The notes below the pieces were generated by a model. It was not told the DNA's origin and made no database searches. It worked only from the letters and a program-made list of their open reading frames with translations. A program made the translations under genes and the position numbers. A stretch of DNA of 64,000 nucleotides, taken from contig NC_037325.1 of assembly GCF_000143535.2 (NCBI RefSeq), forward strand, positions 1,674,001 through 1,738,000, in the 5' to 3' direction. Source of the stretch: Botrytis cinerea B05.10 (taxonomy: Eukaryota > Ascomycota > Leotiomycetes > Helotiales > Sclerotiniaceae). How positions within the stretch are numbered: the first letter of the stretch is position 1; each line of letters starts with the position of its first letter. Positions 23,552 through 35,175 of this stretch are shown here, in pieces.

Positions 23552-25083
23552 TTATGCCTTGTTGGCACCGGCAGAACCACTGTTCTTCGCTCTCTCACCA
23601 TAAGCCTTGGTAGCATAGTCACCACCAATAACAATCAAATCCTCTGGTCTGTAGTCATGCTTTCCAGACAAGTAGCTCTCGAGAATAGCCTTGGTACCAT
23701 CGGCATATCTCTTTTGAGCATCCAGAGAGGTACCAGACATGTGAGGAACCATGGCGTTTCCACCACCGAATGGGTTCTTTGCGTAGCGGAGTGGGTGGTC
23801 CTTTGGTGCTGGTTGAGGGAACCAAACATCTCCTCCGTAACCGCGGAGGTGACCGGATGCGAGGGCATCGGCAACATCTTCCTTGACAACAATGGCACCA
23901 CGGGCGGTGTTGACCAACCAGGATCCTATTTTAAGGTTAGTTTTATGATGAGTAAATGGATTAAAGTGGAAACATACCCTTCTTCATCTTGGAGATCAAC
24001 TCCTTGTTGAAAAGGCCACGGGTCTTCTCGTGGAGAGGGCAGTTAATGGTGACAACATCACATTGAGCCAACATCTCCTCCAAATCGGTAACACGTCTGC
24101 AACCAATCTCTTGCTCAACCTCTGGCTTAAGAGGTTGGTAATCGAAGTACAACAATTCCTTGCAGTCGAATGGCTTCAATCTTCTCAAGACACGCTCACC
24201 AATTCTTCCGACAGCAACGGTACCGACGACCTTACCCTCAAGATCGAACTCGTTCTTGGCGGCAGCGGCAACGTCCCATTCTCCGGCTTGGATTTGCTCG
24301 TGTGCTGGGACAAAGTTACGGACGAGAACCAAGATGGTCATAACGACGTGCTCAGCGACGGAGACGACGTTGGATCCAGTAACTTCAGCAACGGTGATAC
24401 CACCGTTGGTCTTGTTGGCAGCATTGAGATCGACGTGATCAGATCCAATACCGGCAGTGATGGCGATCTTGAGGTTCTTGGCCTTGGCAAGACGTTCGGC
24501 AGTGAGGTAACCAGGGTGGAAACTGAGAAGGGAAACTTGTTAGGATCTGCGAGTTGGTAAATAGGAAGATGGGTAGCATACGGAGTGGTAATGATGATCT
24601 CTGCGTCTACCAAGTGCTTGTCGAACTCGGAGTTCTCTCCCTCCTTGTCGGAGGTGGTGATGAGCTCATGTCCTTGATCCTCGAGCCATTTGCGGATACC
24701 GAGCTCGTTCTCGGTTGTGCCGAGAAGCTCTGGGACCTTATTGTATTCATGTTAGTCAATTGGTCCAAAGATAAGATGCTCAATTGAAGTAGTTGGACGA
24801 CTACTCCGAAATCGAGTAGAGGGGTAAAGTAGATAAGACATACCTCTTCGGCGTGCTTCTTTCCGTCGTACAATACAAGAAGTACCTTGACCTTTTCACG
24901 ATGATTACCCGTTAGCATTCTGACATTCCCAAATATGTTATTCAGCTTCTGCGAGCGGAAAGCAGTCGATCGCGTCGTCCATGTAGGTGTAGTTCTCGCA
25001 ACAGCAGAAGCTGTGAAGATTGACCGAGCACAGGGAGACGGTCTTGTTGCCAAACGAGAGAGGGAGCGAGTGAAAAATACCAT
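23552..25083 (-). CDS. fdh: NAD-dependent formate dehydrogenase
   Basis: Four exons (25083-24844, 24736-24582, 24522-23978, 23925-23552; introns of 107, 59 and 52 nt) give about 437 aa. It oxidises formate to CO2 with NAD+. Domain order: catalytic start [16 protein letters not shown], then GIGSDHVDL and [12 protein letters not shown], the NAD-binding segment [13 protein letters not shown], and catalytic residues in NTARGAI (Arg), [11 protein letters not shown] (Gln) and MVPHMSGTS (His). The first glycine of GxGxxG is alanine here; AVGRIG is, as far as I recall, usual in filamentous fungal FDH. The first 60 residues before VKVLLV are Arg/Ser/Thr-rich, suggesting a mitochondrial presequence; alternative shorter cytosolic forms are known in some fungi. 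The C-terminus lacks a peroxisomal SKL. Confidence 0.95.
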
Positions 25084-28000
25084 TTTGAATTATTGTTTTA
25101 TTATTTGGAGTTGAAAAATAGATTGCTTGATTGTAAAGAAACAAAGAGTATTTGTCTGTTGTATGGACGTTGTGTTAGATATATGTATGTATATTTGGGA
25201 AAGTGCGGGGTTCGGTGTATATTAACCTATATTGGCAAACACTGTTAGCAACATGTACATCGACTAATTGAGAATATAAATGGGAGGTAGGGCTTAAGGG
25301 ATCAGAATAGAGTTTGGAAGATCCCAATTGTCTTGGTCTCTTGATCGTATGAAGCTGTCCCTGCTCCCTTCCCGTCTAATGATGCTGTTGCTCGGAGGGG
25401 CAGAAGCTTACCTTTGTTTTGAATGTCTGATATGTAAAGAAGATGAAGATATAGAGTAAGTGTTCGAGCAAGAAGTCGGGAGCAGCTCTTCAATATATAT
25501 ATGCTATCTGATGCCTTCGATGCCTTCAATACCCCTCAATAAATTCGGGAACTCACAGCTACATTCCATAGTAAGAAGTCTTGGTATTTCCACCATTTCC
25601 CCTCTTTTCCCGACAATATTGGGTCAAAACTATCCACAAATGAAAAGTGGTCGACTCGGAGGACTTCGTCGCATTCTCCACTTACAGCACATAGATAAAC
25701 CAACGAGGTGACTGGTAAGAGGCTCATGAGACTCGGAGAAGGCAAAAGAATCGTTCATCGATCATTCTTGTCGTGTTTGGCTGTACATCGTATTGTGTGG
25801 TCAATAGCCCATTGCCAATTTGGTCCACGTCTCCGAATGGCAATGGTATGATGACATGATGGTTGGATGGGTGAATCGGTATTCGGATTCTCCAAACTAG
25901 CTGGTCTAGGTGATTTCTCGTAGATTCGTCGAATATCTCTAAGGGAAGCTCGGTAGCTTTACGGGGAGCTATGATTCCGGTATATGTTTGGTCCACTCTA
26001 TGGATCAAGCTAAGCTCAGGAACAGAAAGAGCTTCACATAGAAGTGGATGGGAGTTGCATTACATTGCTTGCCACTATCTAGAACGTTGGGTGTATGTGA
26101 TGATGATCACGTACCAAGCATGGGATCTGTGGATGTGCTATGAAGCATACGATGATCATGTAGAATTTATGTGTGTATGCCCTATGAAGCTCATTGACAG
26201 ACTGGCTTTTCACTGGGCAATGGCAATCAATCCCATTCTTAATCCTGCCGCACACTCTTTAACCTTACGCAGGCGTGCCAGCTATCTTCTCTCCCAACCC
26301 ATTGTGACACATATGCAACTTCCTGTCCTCTTGCTTCGTGCCGCGTGCCTCGTGCCTCTTGCCTCTTGCCTCTTCCTTCTTCCCTCTTCCTTCTTGCCTC
26401 TAGACCTCTCGGCCTCTCGACCTCTCAACCTCTCGACCTACCTCGTGGACCCTACATATCATCCCCACTCACGTTGTATGCACATTGAGGCACTGGCAGC
26501 GGTGTCAGCCCGTCTGTCTGTCCTCGAACGGCCATTTACCATCAGTTTTCCTTCCTGCGGGCCTGCGGGGTAAAGCGTTGCTGTGTTACATCATATCCCA
26601 ACCAATTACCCGCCGGACATCTCTCGGCGTGGGACCCCACCAGCCATTCGGTATCTTATCAAAATCTCTCGCTTGGACAATTGGACTCTCCGAACTTCCC
26701 CTTCATTCTACGAAGTACATACGTAACAAAAATTCGGTATCTACACAACACCGCGATAACCAAACATCGAACAATCTCCGTCCAACATGGACGTCGCTCC
26801 AAATCTAGTCTGACCGTGCCGCAAGCCTGCTTCAATTCCGCGTTCAATAAATGCACCTCAGGAGTTGCGCGGGGTATACGTCGTGAACAGATGTGCATCC
26901 GTGCCTATTCCTGGCTCGGTATCTGCATTGTGCAGACCAGTCAACGTTGAATGGGTGTGGTGGCATTGCATTTGGGGTCCAGTATACTTCTTGGCAATGT
27001 TCGAGACCCGACGATACGCGTGGGACCAAGAATGGGGCGGCTTCAATGGCAGGTATCCGCGGTAATTAAGAGGCCCTGATTAGTGACCAGAACACCTTGT
27101 TGTATTCATTTCCAAATTCAGACAAAACAATCAGTTTCCAAAGTCGCAATGCGGTCTTGGCAGTCACCCCTTCATATTCCAAATTACAACAATCAAGCAA
27201 GTCTTATACCTGTCGAGATGCTTTGGATCTATACATTGAAGCGGTCTGTTTTGATGTGGCGACTCATTCTGTGCATCTTGTGAATGAAAATGCTTCCTCG
27301 ACTGCTACCAAGCGTGCCATGGGAGAACGATCCGAGTGTAGAAGCAGGGAACAGATAAACCTCAGCACTAAAGGATTCGCACCTTTGAAGCAGCCCAGAT
27401 AGCTCTGAAGATTGTTCAAGCTGTGATGGTGCATGAAAGGCAGCTTTTGGAGAGTTTTCCGATACATCACATTGGCAGAGATTCACTTGTATCCTGGGTA
27501 CAAATTTGAGTTTTTGCTGCTAATTTTGGCGGCGAGATGTGGCATTGTAGAAACTTGCGCTCTTCCAACGTCTCAAGGCAAGACGGTGGAGTAACCCAGA
27601 GAAAACGATTGGCATAGCGGTGCGAATAAATGGTATGAGGTGGCTCTACCGTGAGAGCTGGGTCCAAGCCTATGAGTATCCTCACCATCTCTCTTCTCTC
27701 AATCTTTTGGCCCCTATCTTTGACTCATAGAAGCCATTTTACTACACTTCACCTGCCAAACGCTCCAGAGAAATCGAATTTTCCTTGCGTTCGGGTGGGA
27801 AACAAAATGGAATCATGTGGGGGAAAAAAGATTCCTCTCAATTGATGATAAGAAATTCCTGCGTATTTTATCAGTCTAAAATGCCACCTTCCACTTTTGC
27901 AGTCTAGCAGAAAGGGATAGAGGATGGAAATTTCATGCGCAATCATCCCCCATGCCATTATCTTTATTGATTCTCCATCATATCCAAATATTCCTCAGTT

Positions 28001-29672
28001 CATACATCTTCAATTCTTTTCCGCATAACATTCGTGTTCATCAACGTTCCCCTTTTTCACGTCGATTTCTAGCATATCTCTACCATTCTCACTGTTTCTC
28101 TCCGTTTCCTCTCGACTTACACCTCTTGAGTCCCTATCACACTCCAGGTTGAGCTCTCCATGGGATGAATTGAACCATATATGGATGCTTATAGCAGGCT
28201 CCCTGCAGATTTCAATCCGAGGAATTAGGAAAACTGAAAAATAGTAAGAAAGCAAAGGAGGCATGAGGAGCTGATGGTGAACAGCTAGAGAGAGTACTAG
28301 GCTCCAAGTGCTATATCTATCAACGTTATTGGGTTCGATATGGAAATTTTCTGGGGGTAGTTTCCTATGGATTTCGATGAATTATGACGCATTCCAATTC
28401 GCCAATCTAGATGTCCCATTTCTTCGAATCAATCAATCAATCGGAACAATCTAGTGTTATGATTTCCTGCCACAATAGAGTCGATTTGACTCCTTGGAAC
28501 ATATTCATAATGATTCAAATTTAATCACAGTTAGAACCGAGTCAAAAAATAATTAAATCGAACTAAACTTTTGTCAAGGTACAACTATAATAAATGGTAG
28601 AATATTGTCACTTTCAAGCTATCTAAATCCTTCCTTGGCTCGCTAGGGGTACATCGAAGACCAAATGATCAAATATAGTCATTTTGATTGTTCTTGTATC
28701 CCGTTAGCCTTGTTAAAAGCTATGTATATGAGAATTTGATGAAAATAGACATGATATGGTAATTTGCTATGGATCAGTATCTCTTGTAGCTTGATGTGAC
28801 GTATATTTGAGGGTTCAATACTTGAAAATGATTTATGATGCCGGATTTCCACGAAATAATACCCAAAATGTACAAGATGCGTGTAAATACGCTTGGTCAT
28901 CCCGGGTATCTATTCTGGTGATATATATTTATGGTCATAATTTTGTGAAAACAAGGAACAATACTGAAGCTATACTCAGAGACACTCAATCTGGTGATTC
29001 TTTCCTCGTTGTTGCGTGTTTTGACTTGATTTAAGCGTTGTGATGTCTCTGAACGCGAGAAATGTACTTGGAAGCAAATGAGAGAAAGTATCTCCTCTCA
29101 CTCATCGAATCTTTCACGTGGTCCTACCCATCTATAGCGAGGAACGGTTTTAAAAAGGCTGGAATTAAGTCTAAAGTTGCTACTATAGCATTATGACATG
29201 TTAAATTTCGGTCTCGTAGAGGTAGATATATTCCCTCAAAGGACGATGAAGTATAAGGGTTCTGGCTATCGATCTTTCATTCTATTTACAAGATGGAGAA
29301 GAAAATCAATTGACTTCAATACCTACCTCATCCAGACCCTGCGTACTCTATTGAAACGACATTCCAGTCAGTTACTAGCTTCTATTGAGAGGCAGATATA
29401 CAATAAAGTGGTATCAAACCGAAATTGTTCAGAGAATTCAGTGTAAAGGCAACGTTATTAAGTATTATCTATCTATTCCTGAATATTCTATCTTTATCCT
29501 TCATTAGTCCACCCATCGCGTTTATTTTAGACCTCTACCTATATCCGGATTAGACATATTCTCAGCCATACGGCTGGTGCATCAGGCTTCTCAATATCTA
29601 ATTACATCCCAACAAAACCATCAGCACATTTAAGATCGATCAACACCCCTTTATTCCCTATTCCGAAAGACC
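25084..29672. other. 4.6 kb interval without a supported gene
   Basis: Left part is the FDH upstream region. At about 26337-26440 there is a degenerate CCTCTTG/CCTCTCG minisatellite. Overlapping frames at 25971-27060 on both strands have no domains and look like chance openness in a GC-richer patch. AT-rich DNA follows from about 28300. The duplicated block of the paralogue pair begins near 29445. Confidence 0.45.
26337..26440. repeat. degenerate CCTCTTG/CCTCTCG minisatellite
   Basis: Fourteen or so imperfect heptamer-like units on the + strand, first CCTCTTG/CTTCCT variants, then CCTCTCGA variants. Confidence 0.8.
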
Positions 29673-31343
29673 TCATTTGGGTGCCCGCTTACGGCGAGAC
29701 TTTCCCCCTGTGTCCCTATGGTGAGTTCTCGTATCTTTTTGAGAGCTCGAGTTGTCTGTCCTTGGACGTGGATGTTTAGTTGACGAACTTCCAGGTTGCA
29801 CAGTGACGACATTGGTACTCATTCCCTTTTCTTCGTAGCGACGCTGTTCTTCCTCCTCTAGTGCCAACCGTTCTGCCTCCAACCTACTCTGCTCTCCCCA
29901 ACTCATTTGCTCTAGTCTTTTCTGTAAAAATATCATTTCTTCTGGATCATTCTGTATATATTCTCGTTCATCTTGGTCTGCTTGCTCCTCAGTTATGTTG
30001 GACCAAAAACGAGCTTCGGGAGGTACTGGTGGTGGTGATATGAAGTTTTTTGGCAAGTACCAAATGAGTTGATCGCTTGTTCCTTTCTCGCGATAGAGGA
30101 AATAATTTATTTTCCATTGCCAGCAGAGCCTCTTGTCCTCAACAGCAGCATTATAGCCATGGCCAAAGTAATTCATGATAGCTTCTGGCAGACCAGCTAA
30201 GAGTTTCTTGGGAGACCAGTATGGATATGGTTTAGGCGTAGAACTCGTAGGTGAGGGACTCTTGTATTTATACTTATTTCCGTACTTTGTACTGTGTTCA
30301 CTTTTCCTTGCCTCTTCTTCCTTTTTCTTGATCAGTTTATTATTCCAGTTCAGCCATTCATTAATTCTTTCAACTGCTGCACCCCGCTTTTTGTTGGCTC
30401 TATCCGACATAATACGGAAAAGCCCTTCCACTTGCTCCACAGTGAAGCCATTTGCTGGCCGTAAATGACTTACAAAGTTAAATCCGTACGGTCTACCAGC
30501 AATGTTGAGAATTTCTGTTGCAAATCTTAAACACGTCGGATCATCCTCCCAGCAATCAACAGTTGAATTCAAAGTCGTAACGATGTACATTAGTCGAAAA
30601 AGATCCACATGATCAAATAGGTGACAGATTCGCATGTCTTCATCAGTCTTGTAAACATCAGCCCATAAAGTAGCCACAGGACCTTGGCCTTTGAAATCGA
30701 ATGCGGGGTTGTATTCCGAATTCCATTCAGCTGGATAGTCGTTTTCTCCATAGGGAAGCTCTCCCTTCTCTTTGAACGTAGGTATGACGGCGGGAAGCCT
30801 TTCCATTACGTGTTGATAGCCAGCTGCTGACGTATCTGTAAGCGGCCGGGGAGTACTTGGAGAAGTCGGCAGGATGTCATAATCAGAACTTCTTGGTGTA
30901 AACGATCTATTTTCTACTTGCGGCTTTAGGTATCCCAGACCAGCCTCTGCCCAGGGATCTTTGAAAGATGATGTATCGTGCACATTTTGACGCTCGTAGT
31001 TGTCGCCAGAATGTGCCGATGCCTCAGTCGTTGTGCTATAGAAGTAATTGCTTCCGGCGCCAACTGATGATCCTTGGTAGTTAGGTGCTGCCTCGTCACT
31101 TCTAGGGGCTGGTCCAGCTTGAGCGAATCCTTGCCACTGGGGAGCTGGTCGTGAGTAGACAGCGGGTTCGACGTAGCCTCCTCTTTCGTGTGCAGCTTGG
31201 TACCCTGCGCTTTGCTGCGCTGGTGCTGGATACGGATCAATATTCTGTTGATATGCTCGTGCCTCAGGATTCCGATCCTTCCCTTCATTCCTCGAAGTTT
31301 TGTCTTTCTGCCTTCCCTTTCCTTTACTTCTATGACTAGACAT
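29673..31343 (-). CDS. lineage-specific protein, tandem paralogue A
   Basis: Single exon, 556 aa, start at the ATG at 31343 (MSSHRSKGK); an in-frame GTG lies two codons upstream. I do not recognise a family. Residues 1-190 are low-complexity (Gln, Ser, Tyr, Pro-rich, basic at the start). A central block, about 195-340, is shared with the neighbouring gene: ELPYG, WNSEYNPAF, GPVATLW, RICHLFDHVDLFRLMYI, ILNIAGRPYGF, GFTVEQVEGLFRIM. A second shared block near 380-420 reads PEAIMNYFGHGYNAAVED. A Glu/Arg-rich helical segment and a basic tail (GGKSRRKRAPK, nuclear-signal-like) end the protein. No signal peptide or membrane helix. Probably a folded helical domain with disordered ends; function unknown. 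Confidence 0.72.
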   Translation of the reverse strand: MSSHRSKGKGRQKDKTSRNEGKDRNPEARAYQQNIDPYPAPAQQSAGYQAAHERGGYVEPAVYSRPAPQWQGFAQAGPAPRSDEAAPNYQGSSVGAGSNYFYSTTTEASAHSGDNYERQNVHDTSSFKDPWAEAGLGYLKPQVENRSFTPRSSDYDILPTSPSTPRPLTDTSAAGYQHVMERLPAVIPTFKEKGELPYGENDYPAEWNSEYNPAFDFKGQGPVATLWADVYKTDEDMRICHLFDHVDLFRLMYIVTTLNSTVDCWEDDPTCLRFATEILNIAGRPYGFNFVSHLRPANGFTVEQVEGLFRIMSDRANKKRGAAVERINEWLNWNNKLIKKKEEEARKSEHSTKYGNKYKYKSPSPTSSTPKPYPYWSPKKLLAGLPEAIMNYFGHGYNAAVEDKRLCWQWKINYFLYREKGTSDQLIWYLPKNFISPPPVPPEARFWSNITEEQADQDEREYIQNDPEEMIFLQKRLEQMSWGEQSRLEAERLALEEEEQRRYEEKGMSTNVVTVQPGSSSTKHPRPRTDNSSSQKDTRTHHRDTGGKSRRKRAPK

Positions 31344-32386
31344 ATCCACAAGATTTGAAAGTGCTTATCAATCAATCTTCAAATAGTCTACTGTCTATAT
31401 GAAGCGATCTAAGTGCTTTGCTAGGTGTATGTGACTATATTGAGCTTCGATGATGGCGACTATCATTCAAAGTTGAATGCTTTTCGATACTCGCAATCTT
31501 GGTAGATAGCGTGATGTAATGAAGTCGTTATGAGACGATGAGGGGTGTATCTATGACAATGAGACCTAAGTATCCACGTAGGCGCTTGTCAAAGAAGAGG
31601 AATAATGGGTATTGTGTGATCGATTCGCACTTGAGAGCGAAGAGAGTCAAGTTCTAGGTACAAGATGATTGTAATCAAAGTTGATCAAAATGTCTTTCCG
31701 TGGTTTGGAAATACTATATTGTTCTTCAACGTATTCTGAAAATGTTTTGTTGGTTGAAAATTTTAACAAAAAGGTTACTTTCGTTCCCTATTATACCCAT
31801 AACCGCCTCTGTAGTCCTCCCTTGAATAGCATCCAGAATGACTGTAAAATGAGGGTATCCTGACTCAAAGATATCCATACCACAGTATAAATATGACTGG
31901 CATAGGGGATGAGTCCTAAGCGAGGCCATTCTGACTTGAAAGATTCATGTAAAGGGTATTAATGTGACTGAAATATTGGATTTGAGCTAAGTTTGGAACT
32001 AAATGAGTTTCAAAGAAGGGGTTCTGACTCGAAAGGCTGGCATAAAAATATAAATATAAATATATACAGAAACCAGTGCTCGAATCAAAACAATTAAAAA
32101 ATGAATTCTACCGAATCCAAAAAATACATCTAAAGGATATGAATGTATTTTAAAACAAAGATTCGAGTCAATTTCGCTTATTCTCAATATCAACCCCAAA
32201 ATTATGAGAAGATTTAGTAGAAAAAGCAACGTTGTTGAGTATTATCTATCTGTTTCTAGGTTTTCTATCTATATCTTGTGGTAGTGCGACCAGCGCTTCT
32301 ACGTTTAATATCCATCTAGTATCTATGCCTTGTTTAGATACATTCTAAACCGTGCTACCAGCGCATCAAGCTCTTTTGTCCTCAAT
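31344..32386. other. spacer between paralogues, part of duplicated block
   Basis: About 1 kb of AT-rich DNA. Most of it is the 5' flank of paralogue A and matches the 5' flank of paralogue B; from about 32224 it is the 3' flank of paralogue B. Confidence 0.65.
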
Positions 32387-33799
32387 TCAATGACGTGGCT
32401 TTTTTCCCTTGCCTGTATATTCTACATCTCGACTTGAGGTCTGTGAGCGGTGATGTGTGGAGCTTGAAGTCGAAGATCTAGGATGTTTATCGTGTCGTCT
32501 CGAAGGTCCTGATGGCGAATGGTGTTGTTCCTTTGAAGTCGACCCTGAAGCTTGACTGCCTTGTTTATTGAGCTTCAATGCCCAAACCGCTTTTCCTTTG
32601 TTATTAACAGTCTCTTCATAGATGAACTCCTTGATTCGCCAGTCCCATCGGAGGGGTCCATCCGTTAGGGCGGTCTGGTAGTTGTGTTTCCAATGATTCA
32701 CAATCGTTTCTGGCACATTGCGAAGAATTAGTCGAGGAGACCATCCAGGGAGCAGCACCCATCTCTCCAATATATTGAATGCATTTCCACGGTTGATATT
32801 GTCTCTATTGGCCATGATAGCAAACAAGGCCCTCACTTGCTCCTCAGTGAAGGCGTCTGGCCGCCTATGGGTGATTCCCCCAAAACCCGGTGGTCTGCCG
32901 GCTTCATTGAGTATTGCCACTATGTCACGAAGCCAATTTATCAAATCGCCACCCTCAGGTGTTTTCATACCTTTAATTATTGTGTCGGGTCTTTCGACTG
33001 ATCCCAGATGAACTGTAGTGATGTATGCTAGTCGGTATAAGTCTACATGATCGAACATGAGACATATCCGTTCTTCCTCACACCCCTCTTTGCCCTGCCA
33101 GGTATCTCTCCACAGATCTGCTACGGGGCCCTTGTTACGTGGATAGGTTTTATGGAACTCAGGATTGTATCCTGAGTCCCAAGGTGAGGTATACCACTTT
33201 CCATAGGGCAATTCACCTTCTTTCATGGGAATGTACTTTGCTCCAGGTATTTCAGTCTGTAGCTGTTCCCAGGTTGCCGGCGAGCCTCTAGATTGGGGGT
33301 GAATAGAAGAAGGCAGGCGCGACGGCGGAGAGTACTCCCGTTGACTTTCAACAAAGTCGCGAGTAGCACTCTGACCCTGAGCGTAGTTATGAGCAGCTGC
33401 GAGACTACCATAACCCTGGACTTCCTGAGGATCTATAATTGATGGATTCAGGACACTTGAATTCATGGATAATGGTGGTGGACTATAATGCTGGAACTGT
33501 TGCCCGGTCTGTGGTTGAGGTTGGGCAATATTTGAGTTGTCTGCCGTATAAACCACTGGAGCTCTGGCGTTTGAGGATTGTCCACCAGGATAGACTGATG
33601 GATAGTGGCTTCTTGATGTAAGAGATTGGGAATCTTGTGAGAGGGGATATGAATAATGATCTCCCGACGCAAGAGATGGTTCATTTTCCTCGGGTATCCT
33701 CCCGCGCACTGGGCCCGCCTCGCCACTGATTATTTGATCGCGAGACCATTCGGACTTACGGTATTCATCATACGTATAGGAGGGTCTGTGTTCAGACAT
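32387..33799 (-). CDS. lineage-specific protein, tandem paralogue B
   Basis: Single exon, 470 aa, ATG at 33799 (MSEHRPSYTYDEY). It shares the start pattern (MSxHR) and both conserved blocks with paralogue A: ELPYGKWYTSPWDSGYNPEF, GPVADLWRDTW, RICLMFDHVDLYRLAYITT, ILNEAGRPPGFGGITH, AFTEEQVRALFAIMANRDN and VPETIVNHWKHNYQTAL. The N-terminal 190 residues are Ser/Gln/Tyr/Pro-rich, and the C-terminal 60 are Ser/His/Arg-rich. It is shorter than A because it lacks A's lysine-rich linker between the shared blocks and its acidic helical segment near the end. Both genes are uninterrupted, so both are probably functional. Family not recognised. Confidence 0.72.
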   Translation of the reverse strand: MSEHRPSYTYDEYRKSEWSRDQIISGEAGPVRGRIPEENEPSLASGDHYSYPLSQDSQSLTSRSHYPSVYPGGQSSNARAPVVYTADNSNIAQPQPQTGQQFQHYSPPPLSMNSSVLNPSIIDPQEVQGYGSLAAAHNYAQGQSATRDFVESQREYSPPSRLPSSIHPQSRGSPATWEQLQTEIPGAKYIPMKEGELPYGKWYTSPWDSGYNPEFHKTYPRNKGPVADLWRDTWQGKEGCEEERICLMFDHVDLYRLAYITTVHLGSVERPDTIIKGMKTPEGGDLINWLRDIVAILNEAGRPPGFGGITHRRPDAFTEEQVRALFAIMANRDNINRGNAFNILERWVLLPGWSPRLILRNVPETIVNHWKHNYQTALTDGPLRWDWRIKEFIYEETVNNKGKAVWALKLNKQGSQASGSTSKEQHHSPSGPSRRHDKHPRSSTSSSTHHRSQTSSRDVEYTGKGKKPRH

Positions 33800-35175
33800 G
33801 GCTGTCCAATGAGTTTTGTAACACTTCTTGGCTTGCTGTTCGATCCGATCTGGTAAAGAGTGATGGCACCAAACCTGTGAGCCTGGCAGCTAGACACTGG
33901 GAGTACTATTCAGAAACGAGCTCAACAACGGGTATACCTAGACACGTTGTTAAAACGTAAGGCAATGTATTGCTAGAAAAAAAAAAGACCGTAATAAAGT
34001 GTGATAAGGCAATGTTGAAAAAAATTCTATCCTGATTTACAAGTATTTTATTGCATTTCTGTGTATTCTGAAGGTGTTTCGTAATTTGCAGGTTCAAGTC
34101 AAGAGGGTCGCACCACCCCTTATTATTCCCATAATTCCCCTATTGCCCTTCCTTGAACAGCTTCCAAAATGACTGTGAAAGGACATTATTCTGACTCAAA
34201 AGATACATATCAAGGGTAAATGTGACTGAGATATGGTGTTAGGGTCAACGACATAAACAGGCTCGCTTCAAGCAAGGGTTTTTTGACTCGAAACATTGAT
34301 ATGGGCTTTTAATGTATGTAGAAACAGGTATTCAATACAATAGAGATTGAATAGATGAGTCCTATTAAATCCAAAAAAAAAAAAAAAAAAAATACATTTA
34401 GGGAGAATGAATATGTTGTAACAAGAAAATTTGAGTCAACTTCATATGTAAATGACGAATAAATGACAGGGGATACCCCCATCAAACCAAAAATATATAG
34501 ACAGCAGAGCAGTGAATATGAAAATCCTCGAGATGACCGAAACCAGTCATTATTAACTCGAATGTACTGTATTTTAATCCTAATGAACAATTCAGTGTAG
34601 GGAAGTGGTTTTCATTTGATATTCAAGTTAAAACAATAAAAAAATAACTGCAAAATATCCTCTAGAACTCAGTTCCATAACTCTTTATGACTAGATATAA
34701 ATACTATGAATGAACGTTTCCTCAGAATAAGCGAAAATCGGCACTATTGACGCGAATTTAGAGGATTTCGCATCGCCGCCGTTGATTATGAATATTATTA
34801 TCATTTCCATGGTTGTGTATAGAGATATTTCTGGAAATGGATGGGCAGGGTCACCAGTGGGAGTGTCCTCGAAACAATGAAAAGGAGTCATCGGCTATTC
34901 AATTTGGGGTAGTTTCACGTGATTTTGAGGAGTAGGGCATAGTGTTATTGGTGGATTCAGGAGTAGCAAGTATGATTCGAATGGGAAAAAGAGTAATTAT
35001 TTTTCAGCCATCAAGGCAGGTATCATATTAAGCACACAATCAAGCTTAAGCTCGAATACAATGATCGCTTCTTCAACAACACACCCCCTACTATATTCTA
35101 TTCCATGAACCTCTCCTCCCTCTTTTCCCTTCTAACTCGTCTTTCGCTCCTCCAATCCCTTCATATGTCACTCAG
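33800..35175. other. intergenic, includes 5' flank of paralogue B
   Basis: About 33950-34600 matches the spacer upstream of paralogue A. A poly(A) run of about 20 nt lies near 34371. No gene seen. Confidence 0.5.

Larger units (their letters stand above)
29445..34600. repeat. diverged tandem segmental duplication of about 2.7 kb units
   Basis: Two units in the same orientation. Besides the paralogous genes, non-coding flanks also match. GCAACGTTATTAAG at about 29448 pairs with GCAACGTTGTTGAG at about 32227, each followed by TATTATCTATCT. Beyond the gene starts, CCCTTGAATAGCATCC (about 31821) pairs with CTTCCTTGAACAGCTTCC (about 34146), and both continue with matching TGACTGTRAA and TTCTGACTCAAA-type blocks. 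AATCCAAAAAATACAT (about 32113) pairs with an AATCC-poly(A)-TACAT block near 34369. Matching flanks imply that a whole block was copied rather than just the coding sequence. Confidence 0.75.

Noticed and set aside
25971..26573. 200-codon + strand frame upstream of formate dehydrogenase
   Set aside because: No domain, passes through a CCTCTTG minisatellite, and overlaps other equally long chance frames.
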